Below are positions 1-6,615 of a stretch of DNA of 8,658 nucleotides, piece by piece; position 1 is the first letter of the stretch; each line of letters opens with the position of its first letter. Source of the DNA: Bacillota bacterium (lineage in GTDB: Bacteria > Bacillota > Clostridia > Oscillospirales > Ruminococcaceae). Under the pieces are notes generated by a model. It worked only from the letters and a program-made list of their open reading frames with translations. It was not told the DNA's origin and searched no databases. The stretch is from contig JAEWRN010000035.1 of assembly GCA_023460035.1 (NCBI GenBank), forward strand, positions 1-8,658, read 5' to 3'. The position numbers were made by a program, and so were the translations under genes.

Positions 1-982
1 CGCAGACATGAATCTGCACGCCCACGTCATAAACCTGCGCCATATCGCAGATTTTTTTGGTCTCGGTGATTCCGCCGGTGTTTGCCAAATCCGGCTGGAT
101 GATGTCGAGGGTGCGGTCCTCAAAGAACTGGCGGAAGCCCCAGCGGGTATAGCTGCGCTCGCCGGTGGCCAGCGGCAGGGAGCAACGCTCTTTGATGTGT
201 TTGAACATACCGGGGTTGCAGGGCATCGTGGGCTCTTCAAAGTACATAATGCGGTACGGCTCCAGCGCCTTGCCCAGAATGGCGGCGGTATTGGCGTCCA
301 GCAGCGAGTGGATTTCGACGATGATGTCAAGGTCATCCCCGCCCGCCTCGCGTGCCGCGGCAATGCGCTCTATCGAGCGCTTTAAATCATGGTCACGGTA
401 GCAGCCGCGAATCTGGTTGCCCTGTGTGGCAAATACCTCACCAAAGGGCTTTTCTTGGGTGGGGGCAAAAACGGGGTCAATTTTTACCGAGTCATAGCCC
501 TCCGCCATTGCGTCCTTCACCACGTCATAGTAATCTTTCGGGTCGTACAGCAGTGTTAACGAGTCGTTTTTCTCAATGAGGCTCCGCCAGCCAAACTGCA
601 GCTGAGAAGCGTAGGCGCGCAATTTTTCGTTGGTTTTGCCGCCGAGCAGCTTATAAACGGGCAGGTTCAGCGCTTTGCCCTTAATGTCCCAGCAGGCGGT
701 GTCAATGGCCGCCATGGCCGAGGTGACGACAACGCCGCCGCCCATGCCCCAGAACGTGTGGCGGTGCAGGTGTTCCCAAATTTTTTCAGTATCAAACGGG
801 TCCATGCCAATGACCAGCTTTGCAAAATCCTGGCACTGGCCAAAAGCCGCTTCCGAGCAGTTGCCGTAGGCAAGGCCCGCCTCGCCAAACCCGCTGATGC
901 CCGCATCGGTGTTCATCTTAATGGTGACAAACCCGCCAAGGGCGCCGTCACCGAGATAACATTCTATACTTGTGATTTTCAT
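1..982 (-). CDS. Enolase-superfamily (mandelate racemase/muconate lactonizing type) dehydratase-like enzyme B, C-terminus cut by window edge
   Basis: Reading leftward from the ATG at 980-982, 327 codons are open to the window edge, with no stop or frameshift; the rest of the gene lies outside. AAAGGAG at 991-997 stands 8 nt before the start. The protein begins MKITSIECYL, has the N-terminal capping domain (about 1-115) and then most of the TIM barrel. Visible active-site elements are VKID with K167, EIH with E223 and H225 (first metal ligand region), FEEP with E249/E250, TGER with E275, QPD with D298, and H325 in QIHVC just before the edge. This layout resembles the galactonate/mannonate dehydratase (DgoD/ManD, RspA) branch, where a base abstracts the proton alpha to a carboxylate and water leaves. 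The first metal ligand is Glu instead of the usual Asp. It is clearly a paralogue of the enzyme at 2635-3825, sharing the YASQLQFGW and LLGGK stretches. It lies 64 bp after the permease stop, so it is probably co-transcribed. The substrate cannot be assigned; a racemase or epimerase is possible. Confidence 0.9.
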   Translation of the reverse strand, partial: MKITSIECYLGDGALGGFVTIKMNTDAGISGFGEAGLAYGNCSEAAFGQCQDFAKLVIGMDPFDTEKIWEHLHRHTFWGMGGGVVVTSAMAAIDTACWDIKGKALNLPVYKLLGGKTNEKLRAYASQLQFGWRSLIEKNDSLTLLYDPKDYYDVVKDAMAEGYDSVKIDPVFAPTQEKPFGEVFATQGNQIRGCYRDHDLKRSIERIAAAREAGGDDLDIIVEIHSLLDANTAAILGKALEPYRIMYFEEPTMPCNPGMFKHIKERCSLPLATGERSYTRWGFRQFFEDRTLDIIQPDLANTGGITETKKICDMAQVYDVGVQIHVC

Positions 983-1046
983 AAATAGGTCTCCTTTCTT
1001 TTGCCGATGATCGTTTATATTCAAAAAAGTCGTACAGGGAAACAAG

Positions 1047-2465
1047 TTATTTTGCGGGGGCTTCTTCCTGGTCTTCAGCCCACACAGAGGTGTGAATCTC
1101 AATATTGCCGCGTTTGGCGCGCCAGATGCCGATCGCCGCCATAATCAGCAGTGCCGACACATTGGCAATGGCCAGCGCGGGCGTCATGGACAGGCAAGAC
1201 TTCCAGAACACCACAATGAACCCAATCAGTGACAAAACGCAGATTGCATAGTACAAGCCGTCGGGCACATGGAAACGAGACTTTTTCCAGGCTTCGGGGT
1301 ACTTCTTTGGCAGTTTAATCAGTGCCGCAAAGTTGAGGAACGCGAAGAACGAGGTGAAAAGCTGCACCATGTTGGTAATGACGGTGATGGAAAGACCGAA
1401 GACAATGGGGATGACACCCAAAATGTACATGAAGGTCAAGATGAATACGCGCGAGCCCTTTGCGTTTTTCTTGCCAAAGGTGGCGGGCAGCCAGCCGTCA
1501 TCGCAAGACTGGCCAATGGTAATTGCGTTGTAGGCAAAGCTGGAGTTGAGGGTAGACAGCAGCGCCATAATGGGGCCGCCGATAATGAAAAAGTAGAACA
1601 GCCAAGTGGGGAAAATACGCTGTGCTGCAAAAACAAGGGTCGCAGAGTTGCCGTATTCTTCTACACTCATCACGCCCACACCGGCCATTGCAACGCCCAC
1701 ATACAACACGATCAGGGTAGGCACGGCAAGCAGCAGAACTACCGGGATATCGCGTTTCGCGTTTTTGGCATCGCGGCCATAGGCAGTCGTCATGTAATAG
1801 CCCTGGCAAGAATAAACAAACAGCAGAACAGCACCGGTAAACCCGCCGGAAATTTGCCCCTTGTTAAAGGTGATGCCCCAGCCGCTAATCAAAAAGTTGG
1901 GGTCGGCAAAATTAAAGATGGGCAGTTTCATTTTAAAAATGCCCACAACGGCAAACAAAATCAAGGCGGCAATCAGCAGCCAGGTCATCAGCTTTTGGGC
2001 CTTCGCCATTACGTCCACACCCAAAAGGTTGACAACAAAAAACACGGTCAATAGCGAAACACCTACGATAACGCGGGGCAGCGCGCCGCCCAGTGCGGGG
2101 ATGATGTCGCCAAGGTACGCAGAAGCGGCGGCACCAAACAGCGACAGCGACAAACACTGCGTTAAATAGGCGAACGCGAAAATACCGGATGAAGTGGGGC
2201 CTGCCAGCTCGCACAGCATGGAGTAGTTGCCGCCCCCAAGGCGCAGTGCGGATGAAACGAACACGAAAGGCAGAATCATAACAAAGCCCATGATAATTGC
2301 CACAAAATAGGCAAGCCAGGCAGAATAGCCTGTCATTTTAATGGCTGGTACGATCAGGGTAATAACGCCGGCACCAATCACTTGCCCAATTGCCAATGCA
2401 TAGAGTTCGGTTTTTCCAAGAGTTCCGGGTTTTGGTGCGGGTTCCTGAATTACTTTAATTGCCAT
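1047..2465 (-). CDS. APC-superfamily amino acid/organic-anion permease
   Basis: This 472-residue, very hydrophobic protein has about 12 predicted membrane helices, the usual size for the amino acid-polyamine-organocation (APC) family of secondary transporters in the cytoplasmic membrane. TM1 carries the glycine-rich unwound stretch GQVIGAGVI (residues 27-35), typical of substrate and ion binding in the LeuT fold. TM6 (about 211-226) is followed by GRDAKNAKRDIP (230-241), which matches the conserved APC loop after TM6. The N-terminus (about 20 residues) and the C-terminus (EDQEEAPAK) are hydrophilic and probably cytoplasmic. GAGGAGG at 2474-2480 gives a strong ribosome site 8 nt before the ATG. 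The gene sits between two paralogous enolase-superfamily enzymes: 169 bp after enzyme A and 64 bp before enzyme B. I infer that it imports their substrate. The upstream gap holds two small stem-loops (2552-2563 and 2564-2578) but no clear terminator. The exact substrate is unknown; amino acids or amine-containing acids are the family norm. Confidence 0.9.
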   Translation of the reverse strand: MAIKVIQEPAPKPGTLGKTELYALAIGQVIGAGVITLIVPAIKMTGYSAWLAYFVAIIMGFVMILPFVFVSSALRLGGGNYSMLCELAGPTSSGIFAFAYLTQCLSLSLFGAAASAYLGDIIPALGGALPRVIVGVSLLTVFFVVNLLGVDVMAKAQKLMTWLLIAALILFAVVGIFKMKLPIFNFADPNFLISGWGITFNKGQISGGFTGAVLLFVYSCQGYYMTTAYGRDAKNAKRDIPVVLLLAVPTLIVLYVGVAMAGVGVMSVEEYGNSATLVFAAQRIFPTWLFYFFIIGGPIMALLSTLNSSFAYNAITIGQSCDDGWLPATFGKKNAKGSRVFILTFMYILGVIPIVFGLSITVITNMVQLFTSFFAFLNFAALIKLPKKYPEAWKKSRFHVPDGLYYAICVLSLIGFIVVFWKSCLSMTPALAIANVSALLIMAAIGIWRAKRGNIEIHTSVWAEDQEEAPAK

Positions 2466-2634
2466 CGCGAAAACCTCCTCAGTCTTTTTACGGATTTTAG
2501 GGAAACTTGCACGCGGGGATCGAATTCTTTGCAGGGTATAAATTTGCTATAGGGCTATGGCCCAAACGGGTATCGTTTACCGGTAATGTCGCTGTCTACC
2601 CCCTTTTTTAATTCGTTGTTTTTCCTATTAAAAA

Positions 2635-3825
2635 TTACATTACAGCCTTGTAAAGAAGTGCTTTGTCAATGGCTTCCTGCAAAAACTCGTTGCCGATGCC
2701 GGGCAGGTCGGGCACGGTGAAATACCCATTCTCCGGCTGCAAATTGTATTTTGTAAGGCCGAGGCAGGTGTCCATTCGGTTGCAGGTGTGATGCTCGTGA
2801 ATTACAAAATTGGGGATGGTGCACTCCAAATGCAAAGCGGCGTTGGTAGACAAAGGGCTGCCCGCAACATGAACCTGAATCCCCGCGTCAAAGGCGTGTG
2901 CCATATCGCAGATTTTTTTCACTTCGCTGATGCCGCCGCAGTTGCCGATGTCGGGCTGGGCAAGCTGTAACAGGTTGCGCTTAAAGTAGTCGGCGTACTG
3001 CCAGCGCGAGAACAGCCTCTCGCCATTTGCAATGGGTACGCTGGTGTACTTGGTGATGTACTCCACGGTCTGGGTCGTCGGGGTATTGGGCTCTTCAAAT
3101 GCCAAAATGCCGTATTTTTCAGCCAGCTTTGCCAGCTGTACTGCGCCGAGTGCATCGGGGTATGAATGGTTTTCCATAATAATGTCTACCCCGTCGCCGG
3201 CAGCTTCGCGGGCGGCTTTCATCCGGGCTTCCACCATTTTAAGCTGGGCCGGTGTCAAAAAGCCGGTCGTGTCCAAAAAGTTCAGCGGCTTGCCCTCTTC
3301 GTCGCGGTCAAAAAAGTCAATTTTTACCGCGTCAAAACCCTCGGCCATAGCCAGCTTGACATTGTGCGCATAGTCCTCCGGCTTTACTGCCCACAGGTGC
3401 TCGCTGACACCGACCTGCCCCCAGCCAAATTGCAGCTGGCTTGCATAGGTGCGCAGTTTGTCCCGCACTTTGCCGCCGAGCAGCTGGTAAACAGGCACGC
3501 CGAAATGCTTGCCCTTAATGTCCCACAGCGCCACATCAATGGCCGCAATGCCAGAAAACACAACGGGGCCGCCATTTTGGCCCCAAAAGGTCTTTTTGTA
3601 CATCGTTTCCCAAATCAGCTCTGTCTGCAAGGGGTCCATGCCAATCACAAGCTGGGCCAAATCACACACCATGCCAAAAGCCGCAGAACCGCCAATGCCA
3701 TACGCCATGCCGGCTTCGCCGTCGCCGCAAATACCGGCGTCGGTGTGAATACGGCAGCCGATGGGGCTGTTCATTTTACTGTTGGCAGTGGGCAGGCGAA
3801 AAACTTCCACTTTCGTAATTTTCAT
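2635..3825 (-). CDS. Enolase-superfamily (mandelate racemase/muconate lactonizing type) dehydratase-like enzyme A
   Basis: This is a complete 396-residue protein, a normal length for the family. Residues 1-115 form the capping domain and about 120-370 the TIM barrel, followed by a C-terminal return to the cap. Active-site features are K168 in VKID, E218-N-H220 at the end of a barrel strand (MENHSYPD), E244/E245 in FEEP, E269 in NGER, D292 in QPD, H319 in QVHVAGSP, and EHH at 344-346. The Mg-binding triad would be E218, E244 or E245, and E269; H319 is a candidate acid/base. The layout is closest to the DgoD/ManD/RspA-like sugar-acid dehydratases, but the first ligand is Glu rather than Asp, so named activities should not be copied across. 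AAGGAG (3834-3839) sits 8 nt before the ATG. It is the first gene of the leftward cassette, ahead of the permease and paralogue B, and is preceded by a promoter with an overlapping operator-like palindrome. Expected action is cytoplasmic dehydration or epimerisation of an alpha-hydroxy or amino carboxylate; the substrate is unknown. Confidence 0.92.
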   Translation of the reverse strand: MKITKVEVFRLPTANSKMNSPIGCRIHTDAGICGDGEAGMAYGIGGSAAFGMVCDLAQLVIGMDPLQTELIWETMYKKTFWGQNGGPVVFSGIAAIDVALWDIKGKHFGVPVYQLLGGKVRDKLRTYASQLQFGWGQVGVSEHLWAVKPEDYAHNVKLAMAEGFDAVKIDFFDRDEEGKPLNFLDTTGFLTPAQLKMVEARMKAAREAAGDGVDIIMENHSYPDALGAVQLAKLAEKYGILAFEEPNTPTTQTVEYITKYTSVPIANGERLFSRWQYADYFKRNLLQLAQPDIGNCGGISEVKKICDMAHAFDAGIQVHVAGSPLSTNAALHLECTIPNFVIHEHHTCNRMDTCLGLTKYNLQPENGYFTVPDLPGIGNEFLQEAIDKALLYKAVM

Positions 3826-3854
3826 ACTGGTTTCTCCTTATTTTTTGTTGCCGG

Positions 3855-3869
3855 TTAATCACTTAATCA
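3855..3869. repeat. Tandem 7-bp direct repeat in the cassette leader
   Basis: TTAATCA occurs twice (3855-3861 and 3863-3869), separated by one base, so the copies are in 8-bp phase. The pair lies immediately downstream of the palindrome, inside the predicted 5' leader of gene A. It could be part of the regulator binding region or mere AT-rich chance. Confidence 0.3.
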
Positions 3870-3870
3870 G

Positions 3871-3889
3871 TTGTTCGCTATGTGAACAA
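3871..3889. promoter_or_regulatory. Operator-like 19-bp palindrome overlapping the -10 box
   Basis: The sequence TTGTTCGCTATGTGAACAA has perfect 6-bp outer arms (TTGTTC/GAACAA) and a further matching C/G pair at positions 8 and 12. It overlaps the last bases of the -10 hexamer and covers the predicted transcription start of the cassette, a classic place for a repressor. GTTCGC-type half sites are reminiscent of IclR-family operators, and GntR-type regulators are also possible. No regulator gene is present in the window, so the family is inferred from the motif alone. Confidence 0.55.
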
Positions 3890-3916
3890 GATAAGAGCTT
3901 TTTGAAGCAAAGTCAA
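3888..3916 (-). promoter_or_regulatory. Sigma-A-type promoter of the dehydratase-permease cassette
   Basis: On the minus strand, TTGACT (-35, 3911-3916; 5 of 6 consensus) is separated by exactly 17 nt from TATCTT (-10, 3888-3893; 4 of 6). Transcription would start near 3881 and give a leader of roughly 55 nt before the ATG at 3825. No better pair is visible in front of gene A. Spacing, position and the overlapping palindrome support the call; no experimental start is known. Confidence 0.65.
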
Positions 3917-4345
3917 GAGGAAACTAGAAGATTTGTGAGGTATTGAAATTTAAAACAAAAATTATTGTGCATAATTTTAAAAACAGCCGGCGGCCTTTGC
4001 GCAAATTGGTGTTGTGGGCAGTTTAGTGAAGCTTTTTGCTTTCTGTAATATAAAAACTGGTGTGTCAATTTTATAATAAGCGCAGGCGGTTTAGAATGAA
4101 AAGTAAAATCATGCGGTTTTACATTTTTTTCAGACGGGATAAATACAATTAACGACAAAAAAACAACAATTGTGACGCTATAATTGAGTAACAAAATATT
4201 TGAAAAATATAAATTAAAAATAGATATGACACATTTACAAATTTTATACTTTTGACAACGAAACAAAGAAAAACTGCACGAAACGCCCAAAAACAGAAAT
4301 CGTTTAAAATTTTATTATTAAAATAAAATTGAAATAAAAATGTAG

Positions 4346-4380
4346 TTTTGTGACTAAAACGGGTAACTTTTGTCACAAAA
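4346..4380. repeat. Inverted repeat threaded through the SigD-like promoter
   Basis: TTTTGTGAC (4346-4354) and GTCACAAAA (4372-4380) are perfect 9-bp inverted arms separated by 17 bp. The left arm lies upstream of the -35-like element, and the right arm fills most of the -35/-10 spacer. With a one-base bulge the pairing continues (AAAA/TTTT), leaving an 8-nt loop, so it may be an operator or an extruded or RNA hairpin. TTGTGAC also occurs alone at 4170-4176. The centre-to-centre spacing differs from the CRP-type TGTGA-N6-TCACA site. Confidence 0.5.
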
Positions 4381-4390
4381 AAGCCGATAA
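4364..4390 (+). promoter_or_regulatory. Candidate flagellar sigma factor (SigD/FliA-type) promoter
   Basis: TAACTTTT (4364-4371) is followed, after exactly 11 nt, by GCCGATAA (4383-4390). The second element matches the sigma-28 -10 consensus at all eight positions, and the first matches TAAAGTTT at six of eight. Transcription would run rightward toward the EAL-domain gene, leaving an untranslated leader of about 250 nt. The GC-containing -10 element stands out in an AT-rich stretch. Use of this promoter requires a SigD-type factor in the host, which this window cannot show. Confidence 0.5.
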
Positions 4391-4634
4391 TAAAAGGTAG
4401 TGGGAACAAAATCTGGACAGTAATTTAAAAAGCAAAAATGCATGAAAAAGTGATTTATTTATTTATAATACGTTAAAAATAGAGCAGATAACGCGATTTG
4501 AAAAAGTAGAACCGCAAAAGAGCTAGATTTTTTATGGTGAAAAGTGTATGATAAAATTGTTTTAGTAAAAGCAAATTTGATAGGTTGCCAGAAAAAGAGA
4601 AAACACCCGACATTTGATTTTAAGCAATTTTTTA

Positions 4635-4640
4635 CAGGAG
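4635..4640 (+). promoter_or_regulatory. Ribosome binding site deciding the start of the GGDEF-EAL gene
   Basis: CAGGAG ends 6 nt before the ATG at 4647. The longer in-frame option at 4614 has only AT-rich sequence in front of it and would add 11 residues ahead of the first membrane helix. The start at 4647 is therefore preferred. Confidence 0.8.
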
Positions 4641-4646
4641 AGACCT

Positions 4647-6572
4647 ATGAACCATTGGATCATTGGAGCAGAAGTGATCGCGTGCATGATTATCGGGTTG
4701 ATTTTGTATTTTTCCCGCGAAAGACTATTAGCACGTACCATACAGACGCGCATTTATCGCAGCTGTCTGTATTTTGCGTTGTTTTCTATTATATTGAACA
4801 TTGTCTCGGTCAAATTGCTCGAGCAGCCGGTCAAGTCGCTGTATTGGGCGATGTACCTTACCAGCGTGCTATATTATGTGCTGTTGTGCTTACTTGAAAC
4901 GGGGTTGCTGATCTACCTGCTTTATTTAATGCAGGCGAAACGTCGTACCTTTTATATTGCTGGGGTGCCCGCGGCGGCGCTGCTGCTGGCGGTGCTAGTC
5001 ATCGCGGCGGGTAACGGCAATACCGGCTTGCTGTTTCGTATTTTACCGGACGGTACTTTTTTGCGCGGCCCGGCAAATGACATCAACTATTGGGTGCTGG
5101 TGGTCTACGCGCTCATTATTGTGGCAAGCTATTTTAGCCGGCGGCGGGTGGTGCAGCGCAGCCTGCGCGGCATTTTGCTGTTTTTGCCGGTGATGGCGCT
5201 TGTAATGGGGGCCGTGCAGTACTGGGTGCCAGACATGCTGATGAGCGGCATTACGGTAGCCATGGTACTGCTGGTGCTGTTTTTTCGGTTTCAAAGCCGT
5301 GGTATCCGCACCGATTCACTGACGGGGCTGTGCGGCCGCGAGGGCTTTTTTGAGTCGGCCGACGTACTGTTTAAAAAGGGCGAGCCCTTTTATTGTATCG
5401 GTGTGGTGTTGCACCATTTTGGGGATGTCAACAAAAAGCTGGGCCCGCTGGGGGCCGACCAGTTGCTGCGCCGCGTGGCGGAGTATTTAGACGATATCAG
5501 CGCGCAGGGCAGTGCCTGCCGCATCAGCGGTGTGGAGTTTGTGCTGTTGCTGCCGCGGGTGAACAAAGAAAAAGGCAACCAAATTTTAGAGAGGGTGCGC
5601 CGCCGGTTTGGCCTGCCGTGGAACATCCCGCAGGGCAGTTTTATGCTGGAAGCAGGCCTTGTAGGTATTCGCTGCCCCGAGCACGGCGAAAACATTGATG
5701 TGCTGGCTGCACATTTAGAGTACAGTATGCGCAGCTTAAAGCGGGTGCGTGGCACCAATGTGCTGGAATTTGACAGCAGGCAGCACATTTTGCTGCAACG
5801 CCAAAGCGAACTGAAAGAGCTGATTGAATGGGCACTTGAAAAGCGCGCGTTTAAAGTGGCATTTCAGCCGATTTATGATTGTAATGAGAAGGCGCTTTGC
5901 AGTGCCGAGGCGCTGCTGCGGCTGATTGACCGCGAGGGCCGCCCGGTGCGCCCGGACGATTTCATCCCCCTGGCCGAGGAATATGGCCAGATTGTCGAGA
6001 TCGACTGGATGGTGCTGGACATGGTGTGCAGCTTTTTAGAGGAAAACGAGCAACTGCCCATCCGCTCTATTTCGGTCAACTTTTCGGCGCAGGAGCTGGA
6101 GATGCCCGACGCCGCGGGCCGTGTGTTTGAAACGCTGCGCAGGCACCATATCCCGGTTGAAAAAATTAAAATTGAACTCACCGAGCGGGTGCTGTATCAG
6201 GACCTGCCCCGCATTCAAAAGGTACTGACCGAGCTGTGTGCCGGCGGGGTGGGGCTTTATCTTGACGATTTTGGTACCGGGTATTCGAACCTTGCAACAG
6301 TGCTGCGGTTGCCGTTTGAGGCGATTAAAATAGACAAAAGCCTGTTGCAGGATATTGAAACCGACCAGCAGGCGGCGTTGATGCTGGGCTCGCTGGTGCG
6401 CACCTTCCACGAAATGGGGCGCAAGGTGATTGTAGAGGGGCTGGAGCGCGAAAAGCAGTTTTCGGTAATCAGCTCACTGCCGGTTTCTGCGGTGCAGGGC
6501 TACTATTTTGCCAGCCCAATGAGCGGCAAAGACTATCAGGAACTGCTGGGGGCAAACGGCGGGGTAAATTAA
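4647..6572 (+). CDS. Membrane-bound degenerate-GGDEF/EAL protein, probable c-di-GMP phosphodiesterase
   Basis: The 641-residue protein starts at 4647. The N-terminal 215 residues contain about seven membrane helices (roughly 4-22, 38-56, 68-95, 102-121, 147-163, 174-191, 199-214), forming an input domain I do not recognise. A GGDEF-type domain follows (about 222-376). Its signature is SGVEF at 294-298, having lost the first Gly and the catalytic Asp/Glu, so diguanylate cyclase activity is unlikely, though GTP binding could remain. The EAL domain (about 383-632) looks intact: E421-A-L, N478 in SVNFS, E510 in IELTE, D540-D541 in DDFGTG, K561 in IKID, E597 in VEGLE and Q617 in QGYYF, the metal and catalytic residues of active c-di-GMP phosphodiesterases. 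I infer hydrolysis of c-di-GMP to pGpG at the inner face of the membrane, modulated by the membrane domain and the degenerate GGDEF. A SigD-like promoter candidate lies upstream, which would fit a motility role. Confidence 0.9.
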   Translation: MNHWIIGAEVIACMIIGLILYFSRERLLARTIQTRIYRSCLYFALFSIILNIVSVKLLEQPVKSLYWAMYLTSVLYYVLLCLLETGLLIYLLYLMQAKRRTFYIAGVPAAALLLAVLVIAAGNGNTGLLFRILPDGTFLRGPANDINYWVLVVYALIIVASYFSRRRVVQRSLRGILLFLPVMALVMGAVQYWVPDMLMSGITVAMVLLVLFFRFQSRGIRTDSLTGLCGREGFFESADVLFKKGEPFYCIGVVLHHFGDVNKKLGPLGADQLLRRVAEYLDDISAQGSACRISGVEFVLLLPRVNKEKGNQILERVRRRFGLPWNIPQGSFMLEAGLVGIRCPEHGENIDVLAAHLEYSMRSLKRVRGTNVLEFDSRQHILLQRQSELKELIEWALEKRAFKVAFQPIYDCNEKALCSAEALLRLIDREGRPVRPDDFIPLAEEYGQIVEIDWMVLDMVCSFLEENEQLPIRSISVNFSAQELEMPDAAGRVFETLRRHHIPVEKIKIELTERVLYQDLPRIQKVLTELCAGGVGLYLDDFGTGYSNLATVLRLPFEAIKIDKSLLQDIETDQQAALMLGSLVRTFHEMGRKVIVEGLEREKQFSVISSLPVSAVQGYYFASPMSGKDYQELLGANGGVN

Positions 6573-6615
6573 AACCATAACTGCGTTAGGTGACAAAAGG
6601 GGGAACACGGGCGGC

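Larger units (their letters stand above)
3917..4646. other. AT-rich intergenic region without a convincing gene
   Basis: Between the cassette promoter and the c-di-GMP gene lie about 730 bp that are far richer in A and T than the flanking genes. Two leftward open frames exist (3913-4290 and 4149-4409). Their translations are Phe/Cys/Lys-rich low-complexity strings without recognisable domains, so I do not call them. Visible elements are a flagellar-type promoter with an inverted repeat (4346-4390), a TATAAT at 4464-4469 lacking a good -35, and a weak AT-rich near-palindrome at 4553-4578. No tRNA, no c-di-GMP (GEMM) riboswitch core and no rho-independent terminator is recognisable. The part after about 4397 would be a long untranslated leader if the promoter is used. 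Confidence 0.6.

Noticed and set aside
1..982. Enzyme B as a broken pseudogene
   Set aside because: All 327 codons visible are open, with family motifs in place and a good ribosome site. The truncation is only the window edge.
1269..2054. 261-residue plus-strand open frame antisense to the permease
   Set aside because: It is the mirror of a clear APC permease, with low-complexity His/Gln/Asn-rich translation and no domain or ribosome site.
3166..3858. 230-residue plus-strand open frame antisense to enzyme A
   Set aside because: It is a shadow of a well-supported enolase-superfamily gene, and its translation has no recognisable family.
4346..4380. CRP/FNR-type binding site
   Set aside because: The TGTGA and TCACA halves are present, but they are separated by 19 bp instead of the 6 bp these proteins need.
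3913..4409. Two leftward open frames in the AT-rich gap
   Set aside because: Their translations are Phe/Cys/Lys-rich with no domain, overlap each other in different frames, and the first also overlaps the cassette promoter.
4614..4646. Upstream in-frame start for the GGDEF-EAL protein
   Set aside because: No ribosome site precedes it, whereas CAGGAG sits correctly before the ATG at 4647.
4397..4646. c-di-GMP (GEMM) riboswitch in the leader of the EAL gene
   Set aside because: The conserved GEMM core and its paired helices are not recognisable in this very AT-rich sequence.
4544..4897. 117-residue plus-strand frame overlapping the start of the GGDEF-EAL gene
   Set aside because: It shares DNA with the better-supported membrane-domain frame, lacks a good ribosome site and shows no domain.
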